Shown piece by piece: positions 26,401 to 34,478 of a stretch of 50,317 bases of DNA. The notes under the pieces are model-generated. The model saw only the letters and a list, made by a program, of their open reading frames with translations, made no database searches and was not told where the DNA came from. Both the position numbers and the translations under genes were made by a program. This DNA comes from a virus: the IMG/VR virus record IMGVR_UViG_3300037517_002510, positions 1 through 50,317 of that record; one strand, given 5' to 3'. Positions within the stretch are counted from its first letter, which is position 1; each line of letters opens with the position of its first letter.

Positions 26401-29400
26401 GGCCAAGATGCGGAACCGGGCGCTGAAGCAGATGGGGGAAAGCACCGACAAGGCGATGACCCCGACGCGAAAGGCGAAGTTGCTGCCGAAGCTGAAGGCG
26501 TTGGTGGAATCCGAGCGCGCCGCGGCCTCGTTGCAAGACCTCACCACGGAGGCGGAGAACCGGCCGATGGCGATTCCGGCCGGCGAGCTTGGCGTCGGTG
26601 ACGTGCTATCACTGCCGAACAGCCGGACCGCCACCGTGACCGACGTGGATGCGGAGGGCGTGGTCACCATCACCGGGAACGACAACTCTGGTGTTACCGT
26701 TCAGGTTCAGGACGGGCAGACGGTCCACGTCGTTTTCCGCAAGGCCGCGGAGCAGAGCACGGAGTTTGCGCCGAAGGAGGAGGAGCAGCAACCGTGGCAG
26801 ATGACCCGCGCTGAATACGCGGCAGCCGCAAAAACCCGCCCCGAACCGCCATCTATTTTCAAGGCGCTGGATGCAATCTCCAAGCGCAACAACAGGGCAC
26901 CCCACAATCCGGACGCAATCACGGAGCAGGATGTCGCCAAGCTGAAGGCGGACGGGTTGATAACCGGGACAAAAAACTTCAAGCTCACCGAAGATGGACG
27001 CGCCAAGCTGGGTGATTGGCAGATGGACGAGCGCGACAATCGGAACGCAGAGGCGGACGCTTCTGACCGGCATTACGAGCTGGTGCGCGAAGCCGTTGAG
27101 CAGGGCAAGCAGGTGCCGGAGAATGTCGTCGGAGAATACGAAACCCTCGTGCCGCTGGCCACCCCCAAGCCCGCCACTCCGCTGAAGGCTCGCCCGCTTG
27201 AGGTTGTCGAACGGGAAATCGAGGACAACAACGCCCGCATCATGGTCATCGGCGAGGCGTTGCGGGACATCAAGGAAGGCTCCGCGCAGGCCAACGCGCA
27301 GTTCGTGAAGCAGCTTCGCGCCGAGGAGGCAACAAGGCGGAAGACGGTCAAGGATTTGCAGGCGGAGCGGAGCGCGCTGCGGAACCAGCCGACCCCCAAG
27401 CTGGCCGCCGGGGTGAAGCAGGGCGACATGATTGCCAGCACGCAGACCGAGGACTTCGCGCTGGTCGGCGAGCAGGGCACCGACGGAGCCAAGGCGGAGG
27501 CGGAGAAGGCAGCCGCCGCCAAGGCCAAGGCGGAGGCGCAGGCATTGCAGGACAAGCAGCAGCTCGGGCTGTTCACGCCCCGTGAGGAGCAGGCGAAGAT
27601 GGACGCGCTGACGGAGGCGAGCAGTCCGCTTCAGCAGACCGGCCAGAAGGCACTCGACTTCCTAGACAAGCTGGACAAGCAGATCAATCAAGGTCCGTTT
27701 TCCGACCCGCTGTTCCTAGTCCCCATCGCCAAGCTCGCGCTGAAGCTGGCCAAGGCGTTTGTCGCAAACGGCATGAAGCTGGAGGCTGCCATCCGCAAGG
27801 CCATCGCCGATGCCAAGGCGCAGATGCCGAACGAGGAAGTGGACGAGGCGCAACTGGAAGCCGCGTTGCTGAAGGCAGCAGCCGAACCCGAAGCCATCGA
27901 ACCCAGCGCAGCCACGCCCGGGGAACGTGGCGAAAGCCAAGGTGTGTTCGCAGGCAACTACGTCAAGGAGTCGGACGAAGGTTGGGCCAAGCGTGCGAAG
28001 GCGTGGGTGGACAAGTGGCCGGATTTGCTGACGGCCTACGAGAAAACCGTCTCGCCGAAGCAGGCGGAGGCTGGCCTTACCGATGCCATCCGGAAATATG
28101 CGCTGAACGAAATCATGGAGCGCGCCGTGGCCATGCTGAAGGCGCAGAAGAATCCCGTCGAAATGGCGATGGCACGGCAGGTCATTGAAGCATCGGCCAA
28201 GTCATTGCAGTCCATCAGCTCGGATGCCGGCGCAACCCTGTCCGCGTCCAACCTGTCGCAGCGGCGTTACAGCAGCCTGCTCCCGGTGCTGTCACTGTTC
28301 AACCTGATCAACAAGCAGCATCGGAAGCTGTCCTTCCCGGAACTGACCGACGACGTGCTTCGGCAGTGGGCTATCAACACCAAGGCCAAGGCGATTCAGG
28401 AGACGAAGAAGAACCTCTCCGAGGCTGCCGCCATCGTGGCCCGCGAGTTCAAGATTGCCGCCAAGGAACTCGACCTCATCTGGGGTGAGATTTTCAGGTC
28501 TTCACTGAAGAACCAAGATGCCACCAAGCGTGCCATCATGCGTGAAATCCTGAAGCACCCGAAACTTCAGAAGCTATCCGATGACGGTGTGGCCGAACTG
28601 GCCAACCTGCTTGGCCGCGAGTGGGCCAAGGCACACAAGGCGGTCTACCGTTCCGAGTTCTCCAAGCTCATCGAGCTGCCGAAGGTGTCGCAGAACAAGC
28701 GGCTGAAGATGATGAACGCGCTGCCGCGCATCATCATGCTGGCAAACGTCGGCGTGCTGGACAACGCTGCGTTCCGCAACGCCATCGCCCCCGCGTTCGG
28801 GATGCTGACCTTCGACGGCGACCTCGCCAAGCGGGTCATCCAGCTCTCGCAGGAAGCGCAGGAGTTCACGGGCAAGCGGCGCGACCAAGCGGTTGAGAAG
28901 ATTTACCACGAGATGCTGAAGTCGGGTGGCATCAACCCGTGGGAAGTGCTCCGCGACTGGTGGTATGGCGCCGTGCTGTCCGGGTTCCAGACCACGGTGG
29001 ACGATGCGTCGGGCATCCTGAACGGCGGCATTCACACGCTGATGATGGCAGGCATGGCCGGGCGCGGCATGCCCTACGTGTTCAAGGCATACGGCAAGGG
29101 CATGCGGGAGGCGTTGTCCGAGTTCTTCCCGATGCTCTGGCGTGGCGACATGTGGCGGTCCGAGGACTTCAACCAAGAGAAACCGGAGACGGTCCTTGAG
29201 GCGCTGTCCGAAAGCCGGAACCTGTTCAAGAAGGCAATCGGGCAGATGAAATACATGCGCCGCGTGAAGGGCGCCATTGACCACCTGAACGGATTGCCGA
29301 CGCAGCAGGCCGCCATCGCCTTGCTGCTTCACCGCGCTGGCATGACGGCGGAGCTGAAGCGCATGCTGGACCCGACGCCCGATGACATCCGGCTGGCCCG

Positions 29401-30712
29401 CGAACGGGCGGAGGCGGAGGGCACGCCGCCGGAGATGATTAGGAAGCGGGTCCGCGAAATCCTTCAGGACACCGTGCCGGATGAAATCACGCTGGAAGCG
29501 CGGGACATCCGCCGCATGGTTGGCTACAAGAACACGCCCCGCGGTTTCCTTGGCGCGTTTTACAAGGCAATCTCCGAGGGTGAGAAGCGAATCCCGGGCG
29601 CGAAATACTTCCTCGGCACGGCGTTCGTCCGGTTCGCCGCGAACTACGGCAACGACTACCTGAACTACATGGCCCCGGTGGCGGCCGTCCGGTGGGTTAT
29701 GTCCAGCGGCAGGTTTGCTGGCGGAAAGCATGGCCTGCAAATGACCCCGGTGGAGCGCGAGCTGATGCTGGTGAAGGCGTCGCTTGGAACCGTGGCCGCC
29801 GTGGCGGCGGCTGCGTTGTTCCTTGGGGATGATGACGGCAAGGAGCATGACGTGGACATCACGGGCAGCTTCAAGTCGCTGGACCCGACGCAGAAAAACC
29901 AACTGCTAGCACAGGGGAAGAAGCCCTATTCCATCAAGGTTGGAAACACCTACGTCTCTTACCGGCAGTTCGGCATCGGTGCGGTGCTCGGCGTGGTCGG
30001 TGAGCTGCGCGACCGGCAGCTTTACCAGCCGAAGAAGTGGAGCAAGGAGGACATCTTGGACAAGTTCTCCGACGCCATGCTGTCCGGCGTGCTCATGGTC
30101 CGGGACTCGTCGTCCATCGCGGCGCTCATGCAGACCGTGGGCTTTGCGAACGCCTACAAATACGACACCGGAAAGCTGAGGGAGAAGGACATCCCGAAGT
30201 ATTTGGCCGGCGTCATGGGGTCCATCATCCCCAACGTCATCCGGGACGTGGATGCGTGGTCGGACCCGGGGCTGTATCAGGCGAACACGGGCGGCGAATA
30301 CTTTGTCCGGGCGGTCCCGTTCTGGCGGCGCGAGGTTGGGGACGGGCCGCAGCTCAACGTGCTCGGCGAGAAGATCGAGGTGAACCGCTACCCGTGGAGC
30401 CGGTGGGTGAAGTCCCGCGAACCGGACAAGGCGTGGGATACCTTGGGCGCGCTGGCCGCGAAGGGTGTGTTCATGCCCACGCCCGAGGCGGTGAAGGTCA
30501 CCCCGCGGAACGGCAAGCGCCGGGACATGACGCCTGCCGAACTGACCCGCTACCAGAAGGAAGTGGGCGCCGGCTTCCGTGCTTTTCTTGAGAAGGACGG
30601 CAGCCGAATCCTCCGGCTTCGCGACCCGGACAAGATGGCCGATGCCATCGACGACTTGGCCACGCCGGTCCGGCGCCGGGTGCTGGACGACATCAACCGG
30701 CGGGCACGCTGA
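23402..30712 (+). CDS. Giant polyvalent virion protein
   Basis: The 2,436-residue protein is about 15% of the genome. Residues about 150-340 form a Gly/Ala hydrophobic, membrane-compatible region. A Pro/Ala/Glu-rich linker follows, including an AT-richer insert encoded at about 24830-25460, then long helical stretches, and a C-terminal third with conserved-looking folded blocks and one hydrophobic segment ('TVAAVAAAALFLG', about residue 2135). Large multi-domain proteins at this position are carried in the capsid and injected with the DNA. No protease, lysozyme or polymerase motif is evident. It ends the tail operon just before a new promoter. Confidence 0.75.
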   Translation: MGVILDFGKELGTMELPDDMTRKQAEEFARVNGKELRKQRIAERMAEQELETRVDERMAGKPSLYERLGDFAIAIPRSAQEMAGGAVRNVGRYLSQAPLPQDPNSFDSFVAEENLRRRKRTQTEAEAEFNANPFTQAGEDIMEGAGDRFPVVPGREGTLAVQVGSGVGSVLGLAPAVATGPMAPVTAGLMYGASAGESAAMDADQVIKQKIAAALSVGDTGTAAELERTRFQKQNIAAAVTAPIGAVTEATLGVGPALMRRIAGKKAAAGIGVRIAEKLVGRNVPAWAAKRAGGAVEGFGREMLQEGSEQGLSNAAANMVYDPDRNITDGMAEAMIAGGLTGKLVGGTFGVDLEAAQQLASTGAIPSMPLPSSTKQVLQTQPQPAAAEVIEVEAKVVAEEEEGDVVGAESKRQREVDAAMKAADESRKAVTGETELVMDEAGNVTAVPVEAAAPVAPASAVSAPANATSWTVEEPNLELQSKNREEFLAQLPEDEREEWGKQFDRWGVDQTLVSRVEYLEDALQQAASGDVPLIQAMQDEQRRQKLSLPEYWAKLESAYSVYYDESGLRKPSPKKSALRKLPAPVPTETQPVATNAVQEPSPSEGVLREEIPAMGLPQVAEGGRAAEGEVEVVGKETQPGEEQAPAETAITLKGQQWLASPRGEVDSVSGKARVTRFKVRNPKTGAYDYVYAPAGGKVFDSWEQAEAAAGEFITELNKRGAKTRTNENGEIEFVAGPSQPALPAAAPAPQPAPAPAPTPERIRDDLPEAQPIKQQIDELVAEAERRHAAMSPGQTKDLTQPVDLLDAAEKARLNALQMRLRPKSQAEAKADVQRKRAARLDAPAAPVAPAPAPEPTAPAEDKAREDFIETVEDADLNLAEAPRLKSLVKQAVKKGYITEADANEILRIQKSIGGKEDTTDAFDEFKSMLGLRQKQAAPAPAPAPAKRPVREDAAEFDALLLEAGPELGWADNLDALAPQMQTAKMDGTTIAAKMARSTEVAKMRNRALKQMGESTDKAMTPTRKAKLLPKLKALVESERAAASLQDLTTEAENRPMAIPAGELGVGDVLSLPNSRTATVTDVDAEGVVTITGNDNSGVTVQVQDGQTVHVVFRKAAEQSTEFAPKEEEQQPWQMTRAEYAAAAKTRPEPPSIFKALDAISKRNNRAPHNPDAITEQDVAKLKADGLITGTKNFKLTEDGRAKLGDWQMDERDNRNAEADASDRHYELVREAVEQGKQVPENVVGEYETLVPLATPKPATPLKARPLEVVEREIEDNNARIMVIGEALRDIKEGSAQANAQFVKQLRAEEATRRKTVKDLQAERSALRNQPTPKLAAGVKQGDMIASTQTEDFALVGEQGTDGAKAEAEKAAAAKAKAEAQALQDKQQLGLFTPREEQAKMDALTEASSPLQQTGQKALDFLDKLDKQINQGPFSDPLFLVPIAKLALKLAKAFVANGMKLEAAIRKAIADAKAQMPNEEVDEAQLEAALLKAAAEPEAIEPSAATPGERGESQGVFAGNYVKESDEGWAKRAKAWVDKWPDLLTAYEKTVSPKQAEAGLTDAIRKYALNEIMERAVAMLKAQKNPVEMAMARQVIEASAKSLQSISSDAGATLSASNLSQRRYSSLLPVLSLFNLINKQHRKLSFPELTDDVLRQWAINTKAKAIQETKKNLSEAAAIVAREFKIAAKELDLIWGEIFRSSLKNQDATKRAIMREILKHPKLQKLSDDGVAELANLLGREWAKAHKAVYRSEFSKLIELPKVSQNKRLKMMNALPRIIMLANVGVLDNAAFRNAIAPAFGMLTFDGDLAKRVIQLSQEAQEFTGKRRDQAVEKIYHEMLKSGGINPWEVLRDWWYGAVLSGFQTTVDDASGILNGGIHTLMMAGMAGRGMPYVFKAYGKGMREALSEFFPMLWRGDMWRSEDFNQEKPETVLEALSESRNLFKKAIGQMKYMRRVKGAIDHLNGLPTQQAAIALLLHRAGMTAELKRMLDPTPDDIRLARERAEAEGTPPEMIRKRVREILQDTVPDEITLEARDIRRMVGYKNTPRGFLGAFYKAISEGEKRIPGAKYFLGTAFVRFAANYGNDYLNYMAPVAAVRWVMSSGRFAGGKHGLQMTPVERELMLVKASLGTVAAVAAAALFLGDDDGKEHDVDITGSFKSLDPTQKNQLLAQGKKPYSIKVGNTYVSYRQFGIGAVLGVVGELRDRQLYQPKKWSKEDILDKFSDAMLSGVLMVRDSSSIAALMQTVGFANAYKYDTGKLREKDIPKYLAGVMGSIIPNVIRDVDAWSDPGLYQANTGGEYFVRAVPFWRREVGDGPQLNVLGEKIEVNRYPWSRWVKSREPDKAWDTLGALAAKGVFMPTPEAVKVTPRNGKRRDMTPAELTRYQKEVGAGFRAFLEKDGSRILRLRDPDKMADAIDDLATPVRRRVLDDINRRAR

Positions 30713-30723
30713 CGGTTTCCTGC

Positions 30724-30755
30724 TTGACATAGACATACTTAGACATACGATGGCG
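30724..30755 (+). promoter_or_regulatory. Promoter with GACATA repeats before recT
   Basis: A perfect -35 TTGACA (30724-30729) and a -10-like TACGAT, separated by 16 bases, lie just upstream of the RecT-like gene. The sequence contains the direct repeat AGACATAC twice, ten bases apart. The 15-mer AGACATACGATGGCG (30741-30755) recurs at 34672-34686, suggesting a shared operator. Confidence 0.6.
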
Positions 30756-30759
30756 AGGC

Positions 30760-31812
30760 ATGAATGAACCTTCATCCCTCGCCGTGGCGACTGTCCCGGC
30801 AGCCGGTGGCGCAACCACCATCTCCGCCTTCTCCTCCGAGCTCGCCTTTGTCTCCGCGCAGCGGATGGCCAAGGCGCTCTGCTCGTCCACCATCGTCCCG
30901 GAAATTTACCGGGGCGAAGCGAACCTCGGCAACACGATCATCGCGTTGGAGCTTTCGCACCGGGTCGGCGCCTCCGTGATGGCAGTCATGCAGTGCATGA
31001 CCCCGATTCACGGCAAGCCAAGCTGGTCGTCCACGTTCCTCATCGCCACCGTAAACACCTGCGGCCGGTTCTCCCCGCTGCGATTCCGCTGGCAGGGGCA
31101 GGAAGGCACCGACGCTTGGGGTTGCCGCGCCGTGGCCAAGGAGAAGGCAAGCGGCGAGGAGCTGGTCGGCAGCCTGATCACGATTGCGATGGCCAAGATG
31201 GAGGGGTGGTATTCCAAGGCGGGCAGCAAATGGAAGACGATGCCCGAGCAGATGCTTACCTACCGGGCCGCCGCGTTCTGGACCCGGGCCTACGCGCCTG
31301 AGCTTTCGCTGGGCATGGTGACCACCGACGAGGCGCATGACATCGCGGCCACCGAACGCAGGCGCGGCCCGTCCATCGACCAGTTGCGCGAGCCAGCACC
31401 AGCCAGCGTCACCGTGGAATCGACGGTCGTGGTGGAATCCACGCCGGCAACGCATCCGGTGTGGGGTGAGCAGCGGTTGGACACTGCGCCTCCGCAGCCC
31501 GAGCAGGCGGTGGAAGTCGCTGCCGAACCCGTGGCCGTTGCTCCTAAACCCGATGCCGCGCCCACTACTGCCCCGACTCAGCCCGTTTCCGGCGTCCCGG
31601 AAACCGTCGAGGACGTGCTGGCACAGTGCGGCATCACGTATGACCAGCTCAAGTCGCTGGCCACGGATAGCCAGTGGTGGGAGAAGCCCGAGGAATACAG
31701 CGAACCGAAGTGGCTGCCGGCCGAGGTTGTCTCATGGATTCTGCGGAATCACCGCGGGATTGCGCGGGCGGCGAAGAAGATGTTGGCTATGAAGAAGCCG
31801 GAGGCGGCGTAA
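30760..31812 (+). CDS. recT: RecT-family single-strand annealing protein
   Basis: The 350-residue protein shows the RecT core: 'LAFVSAQRMAKALCSSTIVPEIY', then 'NTIIALELSHRVGASVMAVMQ', 'IHGKPSWSSTFLIATVN', and 'GCRAVAKEKASGEELVG'. The final core motif is 'MPEQMLTYRAAAFWTRAYAPEL' (long blocks quoted in part). The C-terminal 150 residues are a Pro/Ala/Val-rich linker plus a small helical domain. It anneals single-stranded DNA during phage recombination. A PDDEXK exonuclease follows, completing a RecE/RecT-like pair. Confidence 0.87.
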   Translation: MNEPSSLAVATVPAAGGATTISAFSSELAFVSAQRMAKALCSSTIVPEIYRGEANLGNTIIALELSHRVGASVMAVMQCMTPIHGKPSWSSTFLIATVNTCGRFSPLRFRWQGQEGTDAWGCRAVAKEKASGEELVGSLITIAMAKMEGWYSKAGSKWKTMPEQMLTYRAAAFWTRAYAPELSLGMVTTDEAHDIAATERRRGPSIDQLREPAPASVTVESTVVVESTPATHPVWGEQRLDTAPPQPEQAVEVAAEPVAVAPKPDAAPTTAPTQPVSGVPETVEDVLAQCGITYDQLKSLATDSQWWEKPEEYSEPKWLPAEVVSWILRNHRGIARAAKKMLAMKKPEAA

Positions 31813-31839
31813 ACCACCACCTGCTAGCAAAATCAAACC

Positions 31840-32076
31840 ATGAAAAAACCAAACCTGTCCGTCGGACGCGGCGAAAAACTTCCCGTGTCCAAGGGCGCCG
31901 GGCTCACCGCCAAGGGACGCGCCAAATACAACGCGGCCACCGGCAGCAAGCTCAAGGCGCCCGCACCAAAACCCAAGACTGCCGCCGACAAGGCCCGGAA
32001 GAAATCCTTCTGCGCCCGCAGCGCCGGCTGGGATGGCGAGCGCGGGAAGGCGGCACGGAAGCGGTGGAAGTGCTGA
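31840..32076 (+). CDS. Small basic protein with FCARSAGW motif
   Basis: The 78-residue, Lys/Ala-rich protein ends with 'SFCARSAGWDGERGKAARKRWKC'-type sequence, a short conserved motif of a widespread small phage protein family of unknown function. It is strongly basic and may bind nucleic acid. A TGCTAGCA octamer lies at 31823-31830, just upstream, and no clear ribosome-binding site is seen. Confidence 0.75.
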   Translation: MKKPNLSVGRGEKLPVSKGAGLTAKGRAKYNAATGSKLKAPAPKPKTAADKARKKSFCARSAGWDGERGKAARKRWKC

Positions 32077-32247
32077 TTTTGGCGAGCCGCACTGCGCCCA
32101 GCGCAACGGCAAAGAGTAGCCACCGAACGCCGGGCCTAGGCGTGACAGCCGGAGAGACGGAACCTTGTCCGCTGGTGAACCGCGGAACGCTGAACGGTGG
32201 AAAGATGACCGAGACAGCCGGAGAGACGGCACCAACTCAAAACGCAC
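32077..32247 (+). repeat. Intergenic region with 17-bp direct repeat
   Basis: This 171-base gap has no ORF. GACAGCCGGAGAGACGG occurs at 32144-32160 and again at 32213-32229, 69 bases apart. The segment between them has CGCTG/GAACCGCGGAACG inverted elements. The second copy ends 18 bases before the exonuclease start, so it may bind a regulator or form a leader structure. Confidence 0.6.
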
Positions 32248-33027
32248 ATGACACAGGAACAATACCGGGCACACCCGGCCATCAACATCTCGGCGCTCAA
32301 GGCATTCCGCCGCTCGCCTCTGCACGCAAGGCACGGCTTCGAGGAGGAGCACGAACCGTCCGACGCCATGAAGATCGGTAGCCTGCTGGACCACCGCATC
32401 CTCGGCTCCGACTACCTTTACACCACGTCCCCGTTCGATGACTTCCGCACCAAGGAGGCTCGGGCATGGCGCGACGAGCAGGACCACCGCGGCGTGACCG
32501 TGTTCAAGCAGGAGGAGATCGAGCGGGTCAACTGCATGGTGGATTCGCTGCGCGCACACCCGATGGCCATGCGGTTCCTGACCAAGGGCACCCCGCAGAA
32601 GGTGGTGATAGCACCCTACGAATCGCCGGGCGGGAAGACCTGCGACCGCAAGGGCATGATCGACTGGACGCCCGCCGAAATCCCCGTGCTGGTGGACCTG
32701 AAGAAGACGCGCAACGCCTCGCCGTTCGGGTTCTCCCGGCAGGTGATGGACCTGTGCTATCATGCTCAGGCCGCCTACTACCTTGACCTGTGGAAGCACA
32801 CGTTCATGGAGACTCGCGGCTGGGTGTGGGTCTGCGTCGAGGACATGGCGCCCTATGCCGTGGCCGTCTACTCAGCGGCGCCCGACATGCTGGACGCGGG
32901 CGACAAGCTCTGGCGTTCGTGGCTGAACCAGTGGCTTGAGTGCTCGGACACGGACATGTGGCCGGGCTACAACGGCGATGACATCACGGAGCTGGAACTG
33001 CCGGGCTGGGCGAAAGGAAAGGAATGA
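32248..33027 (+). CDS. PDDEXK exonuclease (RecE/Cas4-like)
   Basis: The 259-residue protein fits the phage exodeoxyribonuclease VIII-like PD-(D/E)XK family. It opens with 'INISALKAFRRSPLHARHG', has 'MKIGSLLDHRIL' (about 41-52), the catalytic core 'DRKGMIDWTP' (Asp) with 'VLVDLKKT' (D-x-K, about 150-157), and 'QAAYYLDLWK'. It would resect duplex ends to feed the RecT-like annealing protein encoded upstream. The next gene overlaps its stop. Confidence 0.85.
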   Translation: MTQEQYRAHPAINISALKAFRRSPLHARHGFEEEHEPSDAMKIGSLLDHRILGSDYLYTTSPFDDFRTKEARAWRDEQDHRGVTVFKQEEIERVNCMVDSLRAHPMAMRFLTKGTPQKVVIAPYESPGGKTCDRKGMIDWTPAEIPVLVDLKKTRNASPFGFSRQVMDLCYHAQAAYYLDLWKHTFMETRGWVWVCVEDMAPYAVAVYSAAPDMLDAGDKLWRSWLNQWLECSDTDMWPGYNGDDITELELPGWAKGKE

Positions 33028-33473
33028 CCTTTACCACCGGACAAACCATCCGCATCCGGCGCACGCTCCTTGATTCGTCCGTGAACTTCGAGGATTCGCT
33101 GGCCCGCTTCGAGCGTTACGGTCCGTCGGGCATGGTCTACGCCACCCGCGAGGATGGCAGCGATTCCGTGGCGTTCGCGGAGGAATGTTTCCCCTCGTCG
33201 CATGTCGCCGTGATTCGGGCAAGGGCGGTGGCGCCGGAGGCGCGGCCCGTCCCGGGCACGTTCAACTTCCGGAACCACGCGCACACCAAGCGTGATGTTG
33301 CCGGGTATAGCTACATCCAGCTTGCGGACATGGCGGGAATCACGGTGTCAGTGCTGAAAAAAATGATCAGCGCCGGCAAGCTGAAGTCGGAAAGGATTGG
33401 GCCACGCAGGGCGGCGGTCGCATTCGACGAGGCGAAGCGTTGGCTGGAAAGCCGGAAGGGGAAGGAAGCATGA
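33024..33473 (+). CDS. Excisionase-like helix-turn-helix protein
   Basis: The 149-residue protein has an unknown N-terminal region and a C-terminal winged-helix-like segment from about residue 95. That segment reads 'SYIQLADMAGITVSVLKKMI' then 'KSERIGPRRAAVAFDEAKRW', the pattern of MerR/Xis-like HTH_17 domains. It may regulate the flanking genes. No integrase is present, so a recombination directionality role is unlikely. Confidence 0.68.
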   Translation: MTFTTGQTIRIRRTLLDSSVNFEDSLARFERYGPSGMVYATREDGSDSVAFAEECFPSSHVAVIRARAVAPEARPVPGTFNFRNHAHTKRDVAGYSYIQLADMAGITVSVLKKMISAGKLKSERIGPRRAAVAFDEAKRWLESRKGKEA

Positions 33474-33715
33474 ATGCGGATAAGACAGGCGGGCCAGCCT
33501 TTCCGGTCCCTGACTCACACGACGCCAACGGACAGGTGCAATACGGAGCGAACGGCATGACCCTCCGCGACTGGTTCGCGGGGCAGGCGTTGGCCGGTTT
33601 GCTTGGGAATAGCTACATCTCGGAAAGATATGGGCAGCCGGCTGCGGAACGGGCAATTGACGCCTACATATTTGCCGACGCGATGCTGGCCGAGCGCAAC
33701 AAGGAGAAGCCATGA
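33470..33715 (+). CDS. Small hypothetical phage protein
   Basis: The ATG at 33470 overlaps the preceding stop. The 81-residue product contains 'GGPAFPVPDSH' and 'GMTLRDWFAGQALAGLL', hallmarks of a very common small phage family of unknown function, and a C-terminal helix ending 'ADAMLAERNK'. Its stop overlaps the endolysin start. Confidence 0.8.
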   Translation: MNADKTGGPAFPVPDSHDANGQVQYGANGMTLRDWFAGQALAGLLGNSYISERYGQPAAERAIDAYIFADAMLAERNKEKP

Positions 33716-34074
33716 ACCTCGCCGCCCTCGCCGCTGCCATCATCACCGTCGAGTCCGGCGGGAATGACTTGGCCATCGGCGATGGCGGAAGGTCGGTCGG
33801 CGCCTACCAAATCAGCCGGGGCACCGTGTCGGATGTGAACCGGATTTATGGGACTCGGTTTTCTTGGACCGGGATGACCAACCGGGAGCATGCTGGCACG
33901 GTGTTCCGGCTTTACGTATCCACCTACTGCACGGAGCGCCGGCTTGGCCGGACACCCACGGAGCAGGACGTTGCCCGAGTCTGGAACGGCGGCCCGCTGG
34001 GGCACACGCGCAAGTCCACCGCCGCCTACTGGAAAAGGGTAAAGCGTGAAATTCAGAATCGACGTGATCGTTGA
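33712..34074 (+). CDS. Endolysin, lysozyme/transglycosylase-like
   Basis: The 120-residue protein carries 'IITVESGGNDLAIGDGGRSVGAYQIS' (residues about 11-36, in two blocks). This is the lysozyme-superfamily signature with catalytic Glu (about 15) in an ESGG motif and the GAYQIS turn. 'VARVWNGGP' lies near residue 90. There is no signal peptide, so release through a holin is expected; the holin-like gene is at 6843. Confidence 0.85.
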   Translation: MNLAALAAAIITVESGGNDLAIGDGGRSVGAYQISRGTVSDVNRIYGTRFSWTGMTNREHAGTVFRLYVSTYCTERRLGRTPTEQDVARVWNGGPLGHTRKSTAAYWKRVKREIQNRRDR

Positions 34075-34219
34075 GGTGTCGCTGCCGTGCGACGAGAAGG
34101 CGGCAGTGGCGGAAGCCGCGAAGATGCGGGACGCCGTGGAGTTCGAGGTGCTTGGGCTTTTCTACGGGCGGGAAACGGTGACCCGAACCCTTGTCAGGGT
34201 GGCACCGGAGGGGAAGTGA
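34046..34219 (+). CDS. Small GTG-started hypothetical protein
   Basis: This 57-residue ORF is too short for standard gene lists. It starts with GTG inside the end of the endolysin gene and ends just before a convergent tRNA-like gene. The product 'MKFRIDVIVEVSLPCDEK...' is a plausible compact alpha/beta sequence and codon use matches the neighbours. The function is unknown. Confidence 0.55.
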   Translation: MKFRIDVIVEVSLPCDEKAAVAEAAKMRDAVEFEVLGLFYGRETVTRTLVRVAPEGK

Positions 34220-34221
34220 AG

Positions 34222-34298
34222 TGGAGGCGGCGGCCGGACTCGAACCGGCGCAGGCGGTCCTTGCGAACCGATACTCTACCAACTGAGTTACGCACGCC
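34222..34298 (-). tRNA. Degenerate tRNA-like gene, anticodon unclear
   Basis: On the minus strand the D arm (ACTC-AGTTGGTA-GAGT), T arm (GCCGG-TTCGAGT-CCGGC) and an encoded CCA are intact. Only four of seven acceptor pairs form (GGCG with CGCC), and the anticodon stem closes only if the loop is six or eight bases. A GCA-like or CGC-like anticodon would be ambiguous. It looks like a decayed or highly atypical tRNA, 8 bases from a normal tRNA-Met. Confidence 0.55.
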
Positions 34299-34306
34299 TT
34301 GGAAAT

Positions 34307-34381
34307 TGGTAGCGGGGGCTGGATTTGAACCAGCGTCCTCAGAGTTATGAGCCCTGCGATCTGCCGCTGATCTACCCCGCT
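34307..34381 (-). tRNA. tRNA-Met (anticodon CAT)
   Basis: On the minus strand a complete cloverleaf is present: acceptor AGCGGGG/CCCCGCT, D stem GATC/GATC, anticodon stem CAGGG/CTCTG around loop CTCATAA, T arm GCTGG-TTCAAAT-CCAGC, and an encoded ACCA end. The CAT anticodon could serve Met, or Ile if modified to lysidine. It may offset host codon supply or tRNA cleavage. Confidence 0.9.
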
Positions 34382-34388
34382 AGCAAAA

Positions 34389-34426
34389 GCCCGCCCCCGG
34401 AAAGCACAACCAAGCCGGGGACGGGC
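34389..34426 (-). terminator. Terminator upstream of the tRNAs
   Basis: A 12-bp GC-rich inverted repeat (GCCCGCCCCCGG and CCGGGGACGGGC, one mismatch) is followed on the minus strand by TTTT. It closes the leftward gene at 34479 and directly precedes the tRNA-Met. Confidence 0.7.
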
Positions 34427-34478
34427 AAACCCCAAACGCAAGCAAGACGTATGCAGTCTGCCGGCGGATGGGAAAGTG

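Noticed and set aside
28574-29902. 442-residue open frame on the minus strand
   Set aside because: Antisense of the giant protein gene, which has coherent protein sequence and composition.
34378-34386. CGCTAGCA as another octamer copy
   Set aside because: It lacks the first T and is part of the tRNA-Met acceptor boundary.
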